64,000 nucleotides of DNA from Alternaria dauci (taxonomy: Eukaryota > Ascomycota > Dothideomycetes > Pleosporales > Pleosporaceae). Below the pieces are notes generated by a model. That model had not been told where the DNA came from and did no database searches. It worked only from the letters and a program-made list of their open reading frames with translations. This document shows positions 22,214 through 34,368 of this stretch, piece after piece (position 1 is the stretch's first letter; every line of letters begins with the position of its first letter). Location of the stretch: assembly GCF_042100115.1 (NCBI RefSeq), contig NC_091281.1:186001-250000 (forward strand), read 5' to 3'. The position numbers and the translations under genes are program-made.

Positions 22214-22351
22214 AGCAACACCACCCATTCACGTATCAACACTTCCATCAAAACTCCACCCATGATGCCGTAAACATAACAACAACACCAAAAACGCCAT
22301 ATCGCTATGCATGATCACACCACACCTCAGAACCCATCCCCATCCAGCCAT

Positions 22352-23736
22352 TCACAGCCTCCCCACCCCCACTCTCGCTCCCCAATCCCCACGATTAAAC
22401 CTCTTCAAATCACACCCCGCCCTCCTAAACCTCTTCATCTCCCACTCCTTCTTCTTCTCAAACTCTTCGCCCGCTAGCCTCTTTCTTATTTGCGACTTGT
22501 CACCACCACCAATACCACCACCAGCCGTGACAGCATCGTGCAAAACCGCCGCATCTTCCCAACTATACGAAAACTCTTCAAAAAACGGATGCCGTTGGTT
22601 GTCGAGTCGAATCGCCGAAAACGGGTTCTTGTGTGAGAATTTGAGGGCAAGGTCGTCGGGAGTCTCTGTTTCTCCTCCCCCTACTGCAGCTGTTGTCGTA
22701 ATCGAATTGACCTGCAGACCATGTCCATTCCGTTTCGACGTCACGGTAACAAACGGATCAACGTCGTCGTCGTCACCACCATTCGTACCAAGCTTCCCCC
22801 CCTCCTTTCCAAACGGATCCGGTATCCCAGGCGACGTCGGCGTCGGGGTATGCGTACCGCCAAAGACGCGTTTGGGCGCTGTATCGAGTCTCGCGAGGCC
22901 CTTGATACCAAACGCATTATTCCCTTTACCACTCCTCGTCCGCGCATGTCCACGTCTCCCAGCCATCTTATCGCCCGGTCCCGGTCCCGCAATCCAATCT
23001 CCCTCTTCCTCCTCCCCATCCCGCTCTCCCCTCCTCTTCCTATTCTCCTCATCCTCACTCGCCGCCCGCCGCACCTTCGGTCCCACAGACGTCATCTTCC
23101 CCCTCTCCCTCTCCTTTTCCTTGCCCTTCGCCTTCCCCTCGTCCCCCTCTTCCTCATCGTCCCCCCTCCTCTGCGCCTCCCCAACCCTCTCCACCAACTC
23201 CCTTGGCACCCCCGCATGAATCCCCGTCATCAACCTCGCGCGCCTACAATACCCCTCCCAATCCTCCATGACCATTTTCCCCGCCTCCTCATTCAACGCA
23301 CTCGCAGGATTCGGCTGAATCAAAAGACAAGAAATCGTAACCAGCACATCGCGCAACCTCAAACTACTACTCCAGTCCCGTTTCAGCGTCTCGACACACA
23401 CAGCGCCGCTCGCTTCGTCGATATTCGGGTGCCATAGGCGCGTGCGGAAGTGGGCCGTGGGCGGCGCGGAGGGGTACGTGGGCGGGATGGAGAGGTGAAG
23501 GCGCCAGACGCCGCCTGAATACGGGGTGCCGATGGGGCCGGCGAGGAGGACGTCGAGCGATGTGAGGTCGCTGGTGTCTTCGGCGCCGGGCGGGAAGAGG
23601 TAGTTGGGTGGGAGGCCGGCGGTGTGGAGGGAGCTGTGGTCGGCGGCGAGGCGACGCAGTGACTTTGAGTTCTGGGTGCGTGATTTGTTAGGGGAGTGGA
23701 CACGAGACGGGATGGGATAGGTGGGAGTTTTACCAT
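22352..23736 (-). CDS. Ubiquitin-conjugating enzyme E2, UBE2S-like
   Basis: The ATG (23734-23736) is followed at once by a 62-bp intron (23672-23733, GTAAAA...CTAAC...CAG). Exon 2 continues as NSKSLRRLAADHSSL to the stop at 22352, 440 aa in all. The UBC fold spans about residues 2-160: GPIGTPYSGGVWRLHL, HPNID and the active site GAVCVETLKRDWSSSL with catalytic Cys93. LLIQPNPASALNEEAGKM and the following ARLMTGIH are diagnostic of the UBE2S group, which extends Lys11-linked chains with the APC/C in animals. The C-terminal ~280 residues are a long low-complexity, charged extension absent from animal UBE2S. If the first intron is not spliced, an alternative N-terminus in the wrong frame would result, so the model is well constrained. 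Confidence 0.87.
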
Positions 23737-24212
23737 GGTGGTGTGCGCGGCCTGTGTATGTCTAGGAGGAGCGCGGTTGTGTAGGTGAGAGAGGGAACAA
23801 GGCGTGCATTGCGCTGTTGTTACAGAGTTTCTGACGTCGTGGGAGGATTGAGCACTGACGAGTCAGTCTTGCGGCGGTTGCCATGCACACGCGCTTGTGC
23901 ATCGCGACGCCCCGCCATTCGCCAGCATCAGAGCGCGTCTTAGCGCGTCATTTCCACTTTCGGCCTCACCCATCAACCTCACGTCTTGGTGGGTCCGCAC
24001 AAGAGAACTGATAACCACAATCGAGACTTCAAACAGCCACTCTTCATCCAGACATCTTGGTCTCGATCGTATTTGACTAGCCGCTACAGCCATCGATCCA
24101 AAAAAAAAAACGACCTCTCCACATGCAAGTCCCATATATTCTTACATCCATCATTCCCCTCACAAAAGAACGCCACGCTATAACACCCAACACACACACA
24201 CACACACCGCCC
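23737..24212. other. Intergenic with (CA)n microsatellite
   Basis: It holds the promoter of the E2 gene and the 3' end of NUP120. A (CA)n run lies at about 24188-24206. No gene seen. Confidence 0.5.
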
Positions 24213-27200
24213 CTACAAAATATCCATTCCATCCTCCATCTCCACAAACGGAAACCTCCCACTCTCAATTGCCGCCACCCGATCCAACTCCTCCGCATAC
24301 TCCCTCCTCAGCGTCTCGAGCGTCACAATCCGTCTCTTGAGCATCTTCTTGCCCTGTCCAATCCCCCAATTCAGTCTCCCTCCTGCTGCACCACCACCAC
24401 TACCCACACTCTCAATGCTCTGCTCCGCCAATATATACGCATCCTCCTTGCTCACCGCCGACAGCGTGTTAATAATCATGAGGTAGATCTGCGTCAGGCT
24501 TTCATCGGCCGGGTCGTGGATCTTGCTGCTCGTCGTCTTGAGACGCTGCAGCCGCTCATGCAGGATCGATGCTGCGCCGCGGAAGTTGTTGCGGCTGATG
24601 CGGAAGGAGTAGAGAATTTGGTGGTAGGGCGGTCCGGAAGCGAGGTTGAGTGTCTTTTGGCAGAGAGAGGTGAGGATGGTGTCGACGGTGTCGGAGAGGC
24701 CGACAAAGGGGAAGCTGAGGAGCGTGGGCGTTTGCGAGGCCGTGACCATGGTTGTGATGAGGGTTTGGAGATCAGAGGTTTTCCTGTGAGAACGGAAGAG
24801 TCAGTATATCGAGTCGAACAAGGTAAAAACGGGGTTTGACGTACAGGGCTGTATCGCTATGCCTGATCAACGCAGAGTACGCATCGTGGAACCTAGCTGT
24901 TTGTATCGAAGCAGTGAAGAGCCGTTGGAGCAGGTCCGTCTTGAGCTCCTCGTCTTCCTGACCCATCAAACACCGCAGTCCGAGTTTGGCAAAGTCTGCG
25001 ACGTAGGAGTATGCCTTGGCCTTCTCGAATAGCCCAATGACGTGACTATAGTAGTGTGCCAGACCTTCAGAAAACGAGTTTCGCTCCACTTCTGACACGA
25101 GACCTGCTGTGTCTTCTTCCGCAACATCAAACATTGGACCGAGGGCTGTACAGGTTAGTGGTCCGTAGGCAAACCCGCGTGCAGTAGACTTACCCATCGT
25201 ATATGCAGGCTTCTGGAAGCATAGAGAGGCGAGCGCGTTGTCACCCAGCGCAAGGTGCATGCGCCCCTTGAGATACGAGGCCCAGTGGCCTTCTGGAAGG
25301 AACTTGGAAAAGTCCATGGCGAGGTCGTACTCTTGCTGTGCCAAGAGGAATCCCATAATATCCTCCACGACATTTTCAAAGTCGTGTTCCCGGAAGATGA
25401 AGGACAACCAGCCGCGACTCCAGTGTGTGAGCAGATCCGCCTTGGTGTCCATTGGTAGCAAGACCTCAAATGCGCGCAGACCGTAGATGCCCTCGAGGAC
25501 CGTTTGGGTGATGGGCAACTTCTGCGTCTTGTACGTCTCGCCCAGCATGCGGTACAGTTGCTCTGATGCTTGACCTGTCATAGACTGGTGGGCCCACACT
25601 GTGCGGGCTAACCAAGACACCACCATGCAATCCTTGTATCGAAGCAAAAGCTCTGCAAAGACCTCGGATGCATCCCACTCTTCATGTGTCTCTCCCTCCA
25701 GCTCGATGAACATGAACAACAACAACACAAGCAAGTCCAACAAGGCATTGTGGTCATTTTCAAGCGTCTCCTTGGACACTGTAGACAGCGCACTCAGCCC
25801 ATATCTTGCGGTTTGCTTTCTCGGCTGAGGCCTGCCGTCGTGTTCATAGTCTAGTTTTTTGATAGCTCGGAGGAAGGTCTCCGTACCTAAATCCTTGACT
25901 TGCATACCGAGCTCTTCAACCAGAACCGTGACATCCTCGTCAGTCACATGTTGGGAGAGTTCGCTGTTGACCTCGATCCATTCCATGCGATCCAAGATGG
26001 TAATGTTCCGGCTCTGTAGTAGATCCATCTCCATATGGCGCTGTACTTGTTGCTGGACAAAGGACGGCAGCCGTTGACGGAAGGACGCTGCGGCGTTCAG
26101 GAGACGCGCCACGTCGCGAGATTCTGAAGTATCCAGGGTTTGCCGTAGGGGTTTGCTCAACACGCGCTGACTCGAAATGGCAGCTGCGTTGAGTGTAGTG
26201 ACTTCCGACTCGCTGCAATTTCTAATCGCAGAGAGGTGGTCGCTCAAGACGAGCCACGGCCGGTCGGTAGCCCGATCGTAAACAAGTGATAGCGACTCTC
26301 CCCTTCGCTTGTGTAGATCCTTCACCAGACTCCAGTAAGCCTGCCACTCTGCTGTTATGACTTTGCTGACATCTTCGGTTTGCGGACTGTGTTCGACGGC
26401 GAGCGTCACAATAGTGGCGCTCAGACGCTCTTTCAAGCTGCCCCGATTTGACGAGCGACTCAACCGCACCCGCTCTGAACCCCTCTTGTAGATGGCCAGT
26501 GCCGTCTCCAACGTCGCGATTGTAAACCGTCCGGGGTAGAACAGGAAGTCGATCCATTGATCAGAGATCTCCTCGTCCGGCTCCAACTCGCGCTCGCTAG
26601 GGTTCGCAGGATTGCTCTTTAGTGTCTCGACAGTCAGCGGCCCTGAGTCAACAGACACCCAGTCGTTCTTCCAAGTCTGTGTTCGTTGGTCGGCAAAATC
26701 GGTGAGGTCGAATTTCAGCGAGTAGACTTTACTGCTCGGTCCTGACCTAGCGCGTATCCAGATCTCCGAGCCCCTCCATCCAGGCCCTGGGACTACATGG
26801 AATTCCTCTAGTGTCCATACGGTCGTGTTCATGAGTTCGTCGATCGGCGGAATGAGTTCCGAGTCCTGCGCAGCGTCAAAGAGCCCGTGGTCCTGGTCGT
26901 CCGCGTCCCGCACGCCCCAGAACTTGAATTGGTGTTGCTTCGGAGAGTACGTGACGATGTGGTACTCCGCCCCTCCTAGCCCCCCGAGACCGTCGACAAC
27001 AGTCATGAGCATTGACTGCGAAGGTCCAATGGAATATGAAGCCTGCGACTTTTCCAGTGCGAAGTCATTCGCACCGAGGAGGTCAATGTGAGCCCCTGGC
27101 TTGCCCGACGCAATGTTCCACGCCCTTATCGAGTGATCCAGACATACTGAGAGGATGTGTTGCTTGTCTGGCGAAATCGCGACCGCAGCGGCGGCTGACA

Positions 27201-27951
27201 CAGCAAAGTCTGCGTTTTCGAACCGGACCGTGGGCTGTGCTTTCCATGACAGAAGACCGCGGACCGACCAGTTGCTCTGCTGGTACCGCGCTCCGTCCCA
27301 CGTGTTGTTGGCCTTTTCCCAGAGCAGACGGCAGATGGCTCCATCGTCGAGCGTTACAAGCAGCTCCTCTGCGCTTTCGGCGACCAGCCTGTAGGGTATG
27401 CGCCCGCTGAAGAGGGCCGGCTCGAACCTCTTACACCACATCTCGGGCTCTATCTCCGAGGCTGCGGGGGTAGAGAAGAAGTCGCGGTGTAGCGTCATGG
27501 TATAGAGCTCGTTGTTGGTCGTGACTACAAACACGGTCAAGGCATCTCGATCAGTGGGCTCAGCGAAAGCGACGCAAAAGGGTCGAATCGCGGCAGGGAA
27601 CTGGAAGAGGAGCGTGAGGTTGGCCTCGAACTTGTCGGCAAAGTCGTGGTCCAGGTCGGTCGACTGTATCTCCAGCATCTTTCTGTTGTCCAGCACCCGC
27701 CAGAGGAAGCTGCGCGGGTATGCGTGGTGTTGCCGAAAGTACATGGACCCATCTGTGGCGAGATGGCGCCTCGTAAAGGCCTCCTCGTCTTTGTCTGCAT
27801 AGTGCTCTGTAATCAGACTGCGCTTGACGGTGCCTCGTACCCCAAACGGAGCGTATGTTGGTATCGAAAATACGACGGTCGAGCCAGGATAGGCGGGTTC
27901 AATGTTCAGTCGCGCCTCTTTGTAGAGACATGTGCCTCCGTTTTGAACCAT
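24213..27951 (-). CDS. NUP120: Nucleoporin Nup120/Nup160
   Basis: Three exons (25194-27951, 24845-25145, 24213-24783; introns 48 and 61 bp) give 1209 aa. The 48-bp intron is in frame and has no stop, but GTAAGT, CTAAC and CAG mark it clearly. The N-terminal half is a beta-propeller (for example SVCLDHSIRAWNIASGKPGA, a WD-like blade), and the C-terminal half is alpha-helical (for example YDLAMDFSKFLPEGHWASYL). This matches the Nup120/Nup160 family, a scaffold subunit of the Y-shaped (Nup84/Nup107) complex of the nuclear pore. Length agrees with ascomycete orthologues. The start MVQNGGTCLYKEARLNIEPA fits the beginning of the propeller. Confidence 0.87.
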
Positions 27952-28336
27952 GGCGATCGCATGCGAAAGGGTCCCGGCTGTCGTCGCAGGAGTTGGGGGA
28001 TTGCGGCGCGCGTCAGGTTGGAGTTGCGGCGGTCGGCGCGGAGGTGGAGCTCACAAAAACAGTCGTCGCGATGCATGCGCGAAGCTGTCTGGCGCACGGA
28101 CGCGGCTTTGTCCTTCACCGCAGATCACCCTGATGTTTCTTGCAGGGGGGTTTACATTGCAGAGCACGCCGGATAGGTCGACAACAACAATGCGCTTTTA
28201 ATCAACTTGTGTATTAGGATATCATACGGATTGCATAAACATAAATCGTCCAAGACCAAACACATCTAGATCATGCCCGCCCATAACGCCCTGCACCGGC
28301 AATGCGAATCGTGGCCAAACCCCTCCATCGGCCTCA
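27952..28336. other. Intergenic, NUP120 promoter side
   Basis: NUP120 upstream region and RAD51 3' end. No separate gene seen. Confidence 0.5.
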
Positions 28337-29529
28337 TCACCTGTTGGCTCTCTCCTCGAGATCCTTCTCCTTGGGATCGCCAATGCCGTCTTCGTTGATG
28401 GCGAACAAGCAATCGCTCTCTGGCAGACATGGACTGTCGTAAATCTTGCAAACACGCGTCTCTCCCCTGCCCTTCCTCAAGCTGAGGCGAGTCGTACTTG
28501 CGTGCGCAATAATGTTTCCTCCGATAGGTTTCTTCGGGTCTGGGTTGAACATGGCGCTTGGCCCGCCGTCCACTTGTGCGACGACTTGGTTTGTGATTAC
28601 AACAGCAATACCAAACTCATCCGCAAGCCGTTGCAGCGTGCGCATAAACTTTGCCAAATGTGTTTGCCTAGCCGAAAGCTCTCCACGTCCTGCAAAATCC
28701 GTTCGATATAGTGCCGTCGCAGAGTCGACGACGAGCAGCGAGAACCGTGTCTCCGTCATCATCTGGGCTGCCTGGTTGAGAAGCTCCAGCTGGTGATCGG
28801 AGTTGTATGCGCGCGCATAAGCAACATTGTCTAGAACCTCTTCGCCCGAAAGTCCGAATCGATTTGCGACAGCCAGACATCGTACTGGTCGAAAAGTGCC
28901 CTCGGTGTCAATGTACAGACATTTGCCCTCACCACCGCCCATGTCGAACGGCAGCTGGCAGGTAACAGCCAATGTATGACAAATCTGACTCTTTCCCGTT
29001 CGGAACTCGCCAAAGATCTCGGTGATGGAGCCAGTCTCAATGCCGCCTGCCAGAAGAGTGTCTAGTTGCTTCGAGCCGGTCGTGATCGAGATCAATTCGC
29101 TGCGGCGCGAGTGCATCTCGGTAGCCGTGGTGAAGCCCATAGGGACGAGTTTGGAGGCTATTGACGTAAGCAACAGGCGACATAGTGGCTACGTTGCTAC
29201 TCACCCTCTGCAAGTAGCTTTGAGGCCTTTTGTTCTGAAATTCCCTTTATTTGCTCGAGCGCTCGCCGTGGCCTGTCTGCTGTTAGTGGCGGGGCCAATC
29301 TAAATGTAGTGACAGACATACGTATAGGCGATCGACTCTACAGTGTTGAAGCCGCCCTCAACAATCAACTTGATATCGCGTGCAGTCAGTCCGTTGACTC
29401 CCTGAAATCTTGTCAGTGTCTGCTGCGCGCACAAAGTCAAAGACAGCCTACCTCGAGCGCAGACACCGGAGTGGGGGCACCAGGGCCACCCATGGTGCTA
29501 TCATCGAATTGCTCTTCTTCAGCACTCAT
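28337..29529 (-). CDS. RAD51: DNA repair recombinase Rad51
   Basis: Four exons (29452-29529, 29322-29401, 29205-29272, 28337-29157; introns 50, 49 and 46 bp) encode 348 aa. After a short acidic N-terminus ([18 protein letters not shown]) comes the helix-hairpin-helix part ([33 protein letters not shown]). The RecA core follows: Walker A GEFRTGKS, Walker [35 protein letters not shown], and [20 protein letters not shown]. This is the eukaryotic Rad51 strand-exchange protein (uvsC/mei-3 in other moulds) acting in homologous recombination. All diagnostic residues look intact. Confidence 0.96.
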
Positions 29530-29849
29530 CTTGGCGGATATGAGACGGCAAAAAGGTGTGAATTGGTATCTATACTGGAGTCGAGTGTGCAGTGTGCAAG
29601 AAAGAGGGAAGAGTGGCGAGCGGGCATCTAGATTAGGCGCGTCTCGCTAGCGCCAAACGCGTCCTCACATGACGCTGATAAATCGCCACAAGGCAGGCGC
29701 GCAGGCTCCCACGGTCATGTCCGACGTTACTCCGCAACACCAAGGACGCTTCACGCACTGACGCTTCGACTACATGTGTTGTCATGTGTTCATTTCTATC
29801 TATTGCATGGTATCATTGTACGTAAAGATATCGGTCCACATCAAAAGAC
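29530..29849. other. Intergenic between RAD51 start and the aldo/keto reductase stop
   Basis: RAD51 promoter region. A palindromic MluI-like ACGCGT does not stand out, and no gene is seen. Confidence 0.4.
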
Positions 29850-30861
29850 CTACTCGTCATCGCCAAAGAAGACCTTGACCGGCAGCCAAGCGTCACCACA
29901 GACCTTGAAGCGCTCAGGCAGCGAGCTAATCTCCTTCATCTCCTCGTCAGTCAGCTCCCAGCCATCAAGCTGGAAGTTGCCCTGGATGCGGGATGCTGTG
30001 ACGGACTTGGGGATGACGCTGGAGCCACGCTGCAGGCCCCACATGAGCAGGACTTGCTGGACAGACTTGCCCTTGTTGTCGGCGAGCTGCTTGAGCTTCT
30101 CGTTCTTGTAGAGAGGAGAGTCGGTTGATCCGAGGCAGGAGTAGGCGGTGGCGTGGATGCCCTTCTCCTTGCAGTAATCGAGGAGCTTAGGCCTGGTCTC
30201 ACTGTTAGTTCACACGCACATGGGTAAGCTGCCAACATTTGACTTACGAGGGGTTGTTGGGGTGGAGCTCGATCTGGTTGACGGCGGGCGTGATCTTGGT
30301 GCGAGAGTCGGCAAACAGCTTCTCGAGGTTCTTGATGGCGAAGTTGGAAACACCAATGTTCTTCACGCGGCCAGACTCGGGGAGCTTCTGCATCTCAGCC
30401 CAGGTGTCCTTGAAGTCCCAGTCAGGGTAGTGCTTCTTGAGATCATCGGGGTCGGTGGAAGAAGGCCAGTGCTGTCGCCGTGTCAGTGTTTAGTTCGTTC
30501 AGAGCGTGTACCCCAATGTCGAGCAGCTTACCATGAGGTAAAGGTCAACGTAGTCAAGACCGAGGCTGTTCAGAGAGCTGGTAATGCCCTCTTCGACGCG
30601 CTTGTGCCATGGGTTGTCGAGCTTGGTGGTAACCCAGATCTCCTCACGGGGTACACCAGAGTCCTTGATACCCTCGCCAACCTCCTTCTCGTTGCCGTAG
30701 GCAAGCGCAGTGTCAATGTGGCGGTATCCTCCCTGGAGGGCAGCCTTGACGGCCTCGCGAACCTCACCAGGCTTGGACTGCCATGTGCCGAGACCGACAG
30801 CAGGGATCTTTGCGCCAGTGTTGAGCGTGAAGTGCTCCTTGGTCCAGTTCTTGGGTGCCAT
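29850..30861 (-). CDS. NADP-dependent aldo/keto reductase (glycerol dehydrogenase/Gcy1-like)
   Basis: Three exons (30532-30861, 30249-30471, 29850-30202; introns 60 and 46 bp) give 301 aa from [20 protein letters not shown]. The AKR signatures are complete: [18 protein letters not shown] (catalytic Asp and Tyr), VTTKLDN (catalytic Lys), YLMHWPSS (His), [17 protein letters not shown] and QIELHP; the cofactor site includes IPKSV. The closest class is the AKR group of yeast Gcy1/Ypr1 and fungal NADP-glycerol dehydrogenases. The exact substrate cannot be read from sequence. In-frame upstream ATGs at 30882 and 31011 could extend the N-terminus. It is divergent from the NIP30-domain gene (about 385 bp apart). 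Confidence 0.9.
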
Positions 30862-31245
30862 TCTTGCGAGAGTACGAATCATAAATTGTAGGGTAAAGTT
30901 TGGGATGTAGGAGATTGGGAAAAGGGCAGGAATCGCAAACTTTTGAATGGTGATCTGGAGGGGCGGTGCCGACGCGTTGTGTACCCCTCCTACGTCAGGG
31001 CCATCCTTCACCCATCGCGACGGTATCTGTACCGAGCAACTTTAAGCACCGGCACAAAACGTCCACGTATCAGGACGCGATTTGCCCGCGGGCGAGGTTA
31101 AACAGGTGGGGTTATCCACATGGCACTAGAGCGCAAAAGGAAGTCGGAACGGTCTACTTTTCTTCTGCCGTTTCTGCCGTTGACATTCCCGCTTCCATTG
31201 CACCGCCATCAGCAACCTGCGCTAGCCGTATAAGTGTGGATCGCA
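30862..31245. promoter_or_regulatory. Divergent intergenic region (AKR / NIP30 protein)
   Basis: 384 bp between diverging start codons, so it must contain both promoters. No TATA box or other clear element identified. Confidence 0.4.
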
Positions 31246-31959
31246 ATGTCTTCAGGATTCGTCAGTGGCGGCACAGCTGGCGAGGAAGTGGAACGCGATG
31301 ATGAATGGAAGAGGGCCCAGCAAGAGATTGAGGACGCGAGACGCGCGAAAGCCGACCTAGCGAAGCAGCAAGACGGGAAGAGTCTTTTCGACGTCTTGCA
31401 AGCCAACAAAGACAAGAAGCAGGCTGAGTTTGAGGAGAAGGCGCGGTACAAACTGCACGTCGCTCTGGACGATGAAGAAGCCGACTACCTGGACTCGATC
31501 ATGGAAAAGAAGCGCCAAGAGGAAGCCAACGTGAAAAAGGAGACTTTTGAACAATTGGATTTGTTCCGCAGACAGCGCGAAGAAGCCGAGAGGAAGGCTC
31601 GAGGTCTCGAAGAAGAGAGTACAGAAGCGCCTCAAGGGGATGATGTTGGTCAATGGGCGGCAGTTGGACGAAAGAGGAAGAAGGGCACTGAAGCCGGTCT
31701 GCTAAAGGGCGTAAAGCTCAGGAAATCGAGCTCCGTGTCGGAAGAGAAGACTACTACCGACGACGCAAAGGCGACGAAGCAGTCTGCGTCGGACGTCAAA
31801 ACGAACACACCTTCTACCACAGGCAGCGGTAACGGCGGAAAGAGTACTGCGACACCATCCGTGAACGCGACAAAACCACCAGCAGGGCCACCATCCTCCA
31901 AACCCGTAAACACGCTTTCGCTCGGGTTAGGCTATGCATCTTCGGACGATGAACACTGA
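31246..31959 (+). CDS. NIP30/FAM192A-domain protein (PSME3-interacting protein family)
   Basis: A single exon of 237 aa. It starts MSSGFVSGGTAGEEVERDDE; an in-frame GTG just upstream is not used. The N-terminal ~120 residues are a charged helix matching the NIP30 domain: SLFDVLQANKDKKQAEFEEK, then ALDDEEADYLDSIMEKKRQE, as in FAM192A. The C-terminal half is disordered, rich in Ser/Thr/Lys, with RKRKK as a possible nuclear signal, and ends LSLGLGYASSDDE. In animals the family binds the PA28gamma proteasome activator; fungi generally lack it, so the role here is open. Confidence 0.85.
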   Translation: MSSGFVSGGTAGEEVERDDEWKRAQQEIEDARRAKADLAKQQDGKSLFDVLQANKDKKQAEFEEKARYKLHVALDDEEADYLDSIMEKKRQEEANVKKETFEQLDLFRRQREEAERKARGLEEESTEAPQGDDVGQWAAVGRKRKKGTEAGLLKGVKLRKSSSVSEEKTTTDDAKATKQSASDVKTNTPSTTGSGNGGKSTATPSVNATKPPAGPPSSKPVNTLSLGLGYASSDDEH

Positions 31960-32440
31960 GTCTTGCCTGAAGGCTAGATGCCATGCTCAAGAGGCATGTT
32001 CTCTGGAATGAATCTCGCACATGAATACGATTGCGATGGCGTCGGTACTGGCGCACGCGAACTGGGAAGCGTCGTTTTTGCTGATCCCAGCATGTTGAAA
32101 CATGACAAACAGCTTGGAATGTGTCTGTGCCAGCGCCAGGCACCCTTGAGTTATGCCACTTTATGTCTACCAGGACGATATCCTGGGCGTTGGGCACCAC
32201 TTCACAATATGCGCCGTGATGATGTCATTGGCCAGCGGCCTGGGTGGCGCTTACCTGTTCCTAGCGACAATCCGCGACAGCAGTTTCTATCTAAACGGAC
32301 GATCAGTTATCTAAATCATCTATCGACATTCCCTCCCAAAGCTCTCCTAGCCCACTAAACATGTCTTTGTGATCCTACTGACGTGAACAACGCAACCAAC
32401 AATCTGACATCGCATTCTGAACACGCAACGCCGCAACAAC
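31960..32440. other. Intergenic
   Basis: 3' region of the NIP30-domain gene and promoter of the MFS gene. Nothing else seen. Confidence 0.4.
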
Positions 32441-33800
32441 ATGGCACACCAACCCACCGACCACGAACACTCTCCGCTCCTCCATGATAACAGCAGCGCT
32501 CCAGGGGTCAACGGAACCACCCGCAATGTCGACGACAAGATGGACACGCGCCTCGTGTTGAAGATTGCAGCAGCAATGTACTCCTTCACCACACTCGGCC
32601 TCTTCAACTCCTCCCTCGGCACCGTCCTCCCCCTCCTCTCCTCTTACTACCATCTCACCGACCTGCAAGTCTCTTTCATCTTTCTCGTTTCCCCCATCGG
32701 CTACGTCGTGGCTGCCCAGTGTAGCGATGCCGTACATCACCGCTTCGGCCAACGCGGAATCGCAGTTGCGGCGCCGCTCTTGCAGATTCTGGCTACGACG
32801 ACGGTAGCGACGCATCCGGGGTTCGGATGGGTGCTGGTTGCGTTCATGTTTCAGGGGTTGGGAATGGGGCTGTTGGATGGGAGTTGGTGTGCGTGGGCCG
32901 GGAGTATGGAGAAGGCGAATACGGTGAGCGGGCTGTTGCACGGGAGTTATAGTGTTGGTGGGGCGATGGGTCCATTTATCGTTACTGTTTTGACGACCAA
33001 GCACTTTCCGTGGTGGAATTGGTATGCCATCTTGGTGAGTGTTTTTGAATAACAGGTCGTCGTGTTCTGAACTAATAAGGCTGTAGGCTGGAGCATGCGC
33101 TCTCTCCTTCTTGGTTCTGGTCACGGCATTCCGCAACGAAACCGCATTCGTCTACCGCGAAAGCAAGCAGTCGAAAACTAACGATCCCAAGATCGACGTC
33201 AAAGCTGTGTTCAAGTACCGAGCTACTTGGTTCTGTGCAGCGTACTTTCTCACTTACGTTGGTATCGAGACTGCGATCTCGGGATGGATCGTCTCGTTCA
33301 TGCTGCGCAGCCGTCACGCAACTACTTACGTCGCTGGTTTGTCTTCTTCGGGGTACTGGATTGGCATGGCTGTCGGACGACTGACACTAGGTTTCGCGAC
33401 GGATAAAATGGGAGTGCGGCGTGCGAATGGTTTGTACTTTCTGGTCGCTCTTGCGATAGATATTTCCTTCGCTGTTTCGTCTTCCCCAGTTGCTTCTGTG
33501 GCGCTGATGACCATGCTGGGGTTCATCATGGGTCCGATGTTTCCGTCGGGAGTTGTTGTGCTTACACGGCTGTTGCCGGCCGAGTTACATGTTGCCGCTG
33601 TTTCCTTTGTGGCTTCTCTAGGTCAAATTGGAGCAGCGTTTTCGCCATTTGTTATCGGCGCCGTCATTGACGGCATAGGCATTGGCGTCTTCCGGTTCGC
33701 AATAGTCGTTGAGACTACGTTGGCGTTGCTGGTATGGGTTGCTTTCACAAGGCTGCGTCCCGCTGTGCAGGCTGTATCTACCGCGCGCCATGAGGATTAA
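32441..33800 (+). CDS. Major facilitator superfamily transporter (Bsc6/fucose-permease-like)
   Basis: Two exons (32441-33034, 33087-33800; 52-bp intron) encode 435 aa. A hydrophilic N-terminus is followed by about 11-12 hydrophobic segments in two halves (from TLGLFNSSLGTVLPLLSSYY to the last one, TTLALLVWVAF). The MFS loop motif is visible in the second half as GRLTLGFATDKMGVRRAN. The first half (SFIFLVSPIGYVVAAQCSD and HHRFGQRGIAVAAP) resembles the fungal Bsc6-like group. The substrate is unknown; sugar or related solute is a guess from distant family members. Confidence 0.87.
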
Positions 33801-34368
33801 GATGGAGGATGATTGCACAACCACAAGGCTATTGTTGACACACGGATAGTGACAGCCGAAGAAAGCCTCTATGATTGTATCATTACATCTTCGGTATAGG
33901 ATTTTGAAGTGAACCCTTTACGTCGAGTGGCTTAGCAAAACCGTGGTACGTCATACTTCCAAGGTTGCTCTCCGGACCAATATCTACGCATACAAACTTC
34001 TTCTATACAGGCGTTTTGATACATGTGTTTACGAGAGCATTGAAGTTACACGTCTAATAGACGCTCATGATAGGCACTCTGACTCGTATTAAGTTTGAGC
34101 GTTCCGTCTGGTCTTGTGGCGATGCAATCTTGCTCCCTGTAGGCAAAATGAAGGCGCTTTGCAGCAATTCAGTGAGGCCATATGAAACCTCATGGGGGCT
34201 ACAAATAAGGTTTGAGAGTTTCTATGACCCGAGGATAAGGAGACAACAGGAGAATTGCATCCTGACTGCAGTCCTGGAGCGTAGTCAATCGAACTCAGGG
34301 TTTCAGTCGCTGGGGCGATGGGGAGATGAGGCGGTAGGGACCTAGCTCAAACGAAGAGGGGCGTTTTG
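33801..34368. other. Intergenic, upstream flank of MITE copy A
   Basis: No recognisable gene; a 92-codon frame at 34067-34345 has no domain or codon support. Confidence 0.4.

Noticed and set aside
22721..23437. 238-codon plus-strand frame opposite the E2 gene
   Set aside because: Pro/Arg-rich shadow of the minus-strand E2 coding sequence.
34067..34345. 92-codon plus-strand frame
   Set aside because: No domain, no neighbour relation, and it ends just before MITE copy A.
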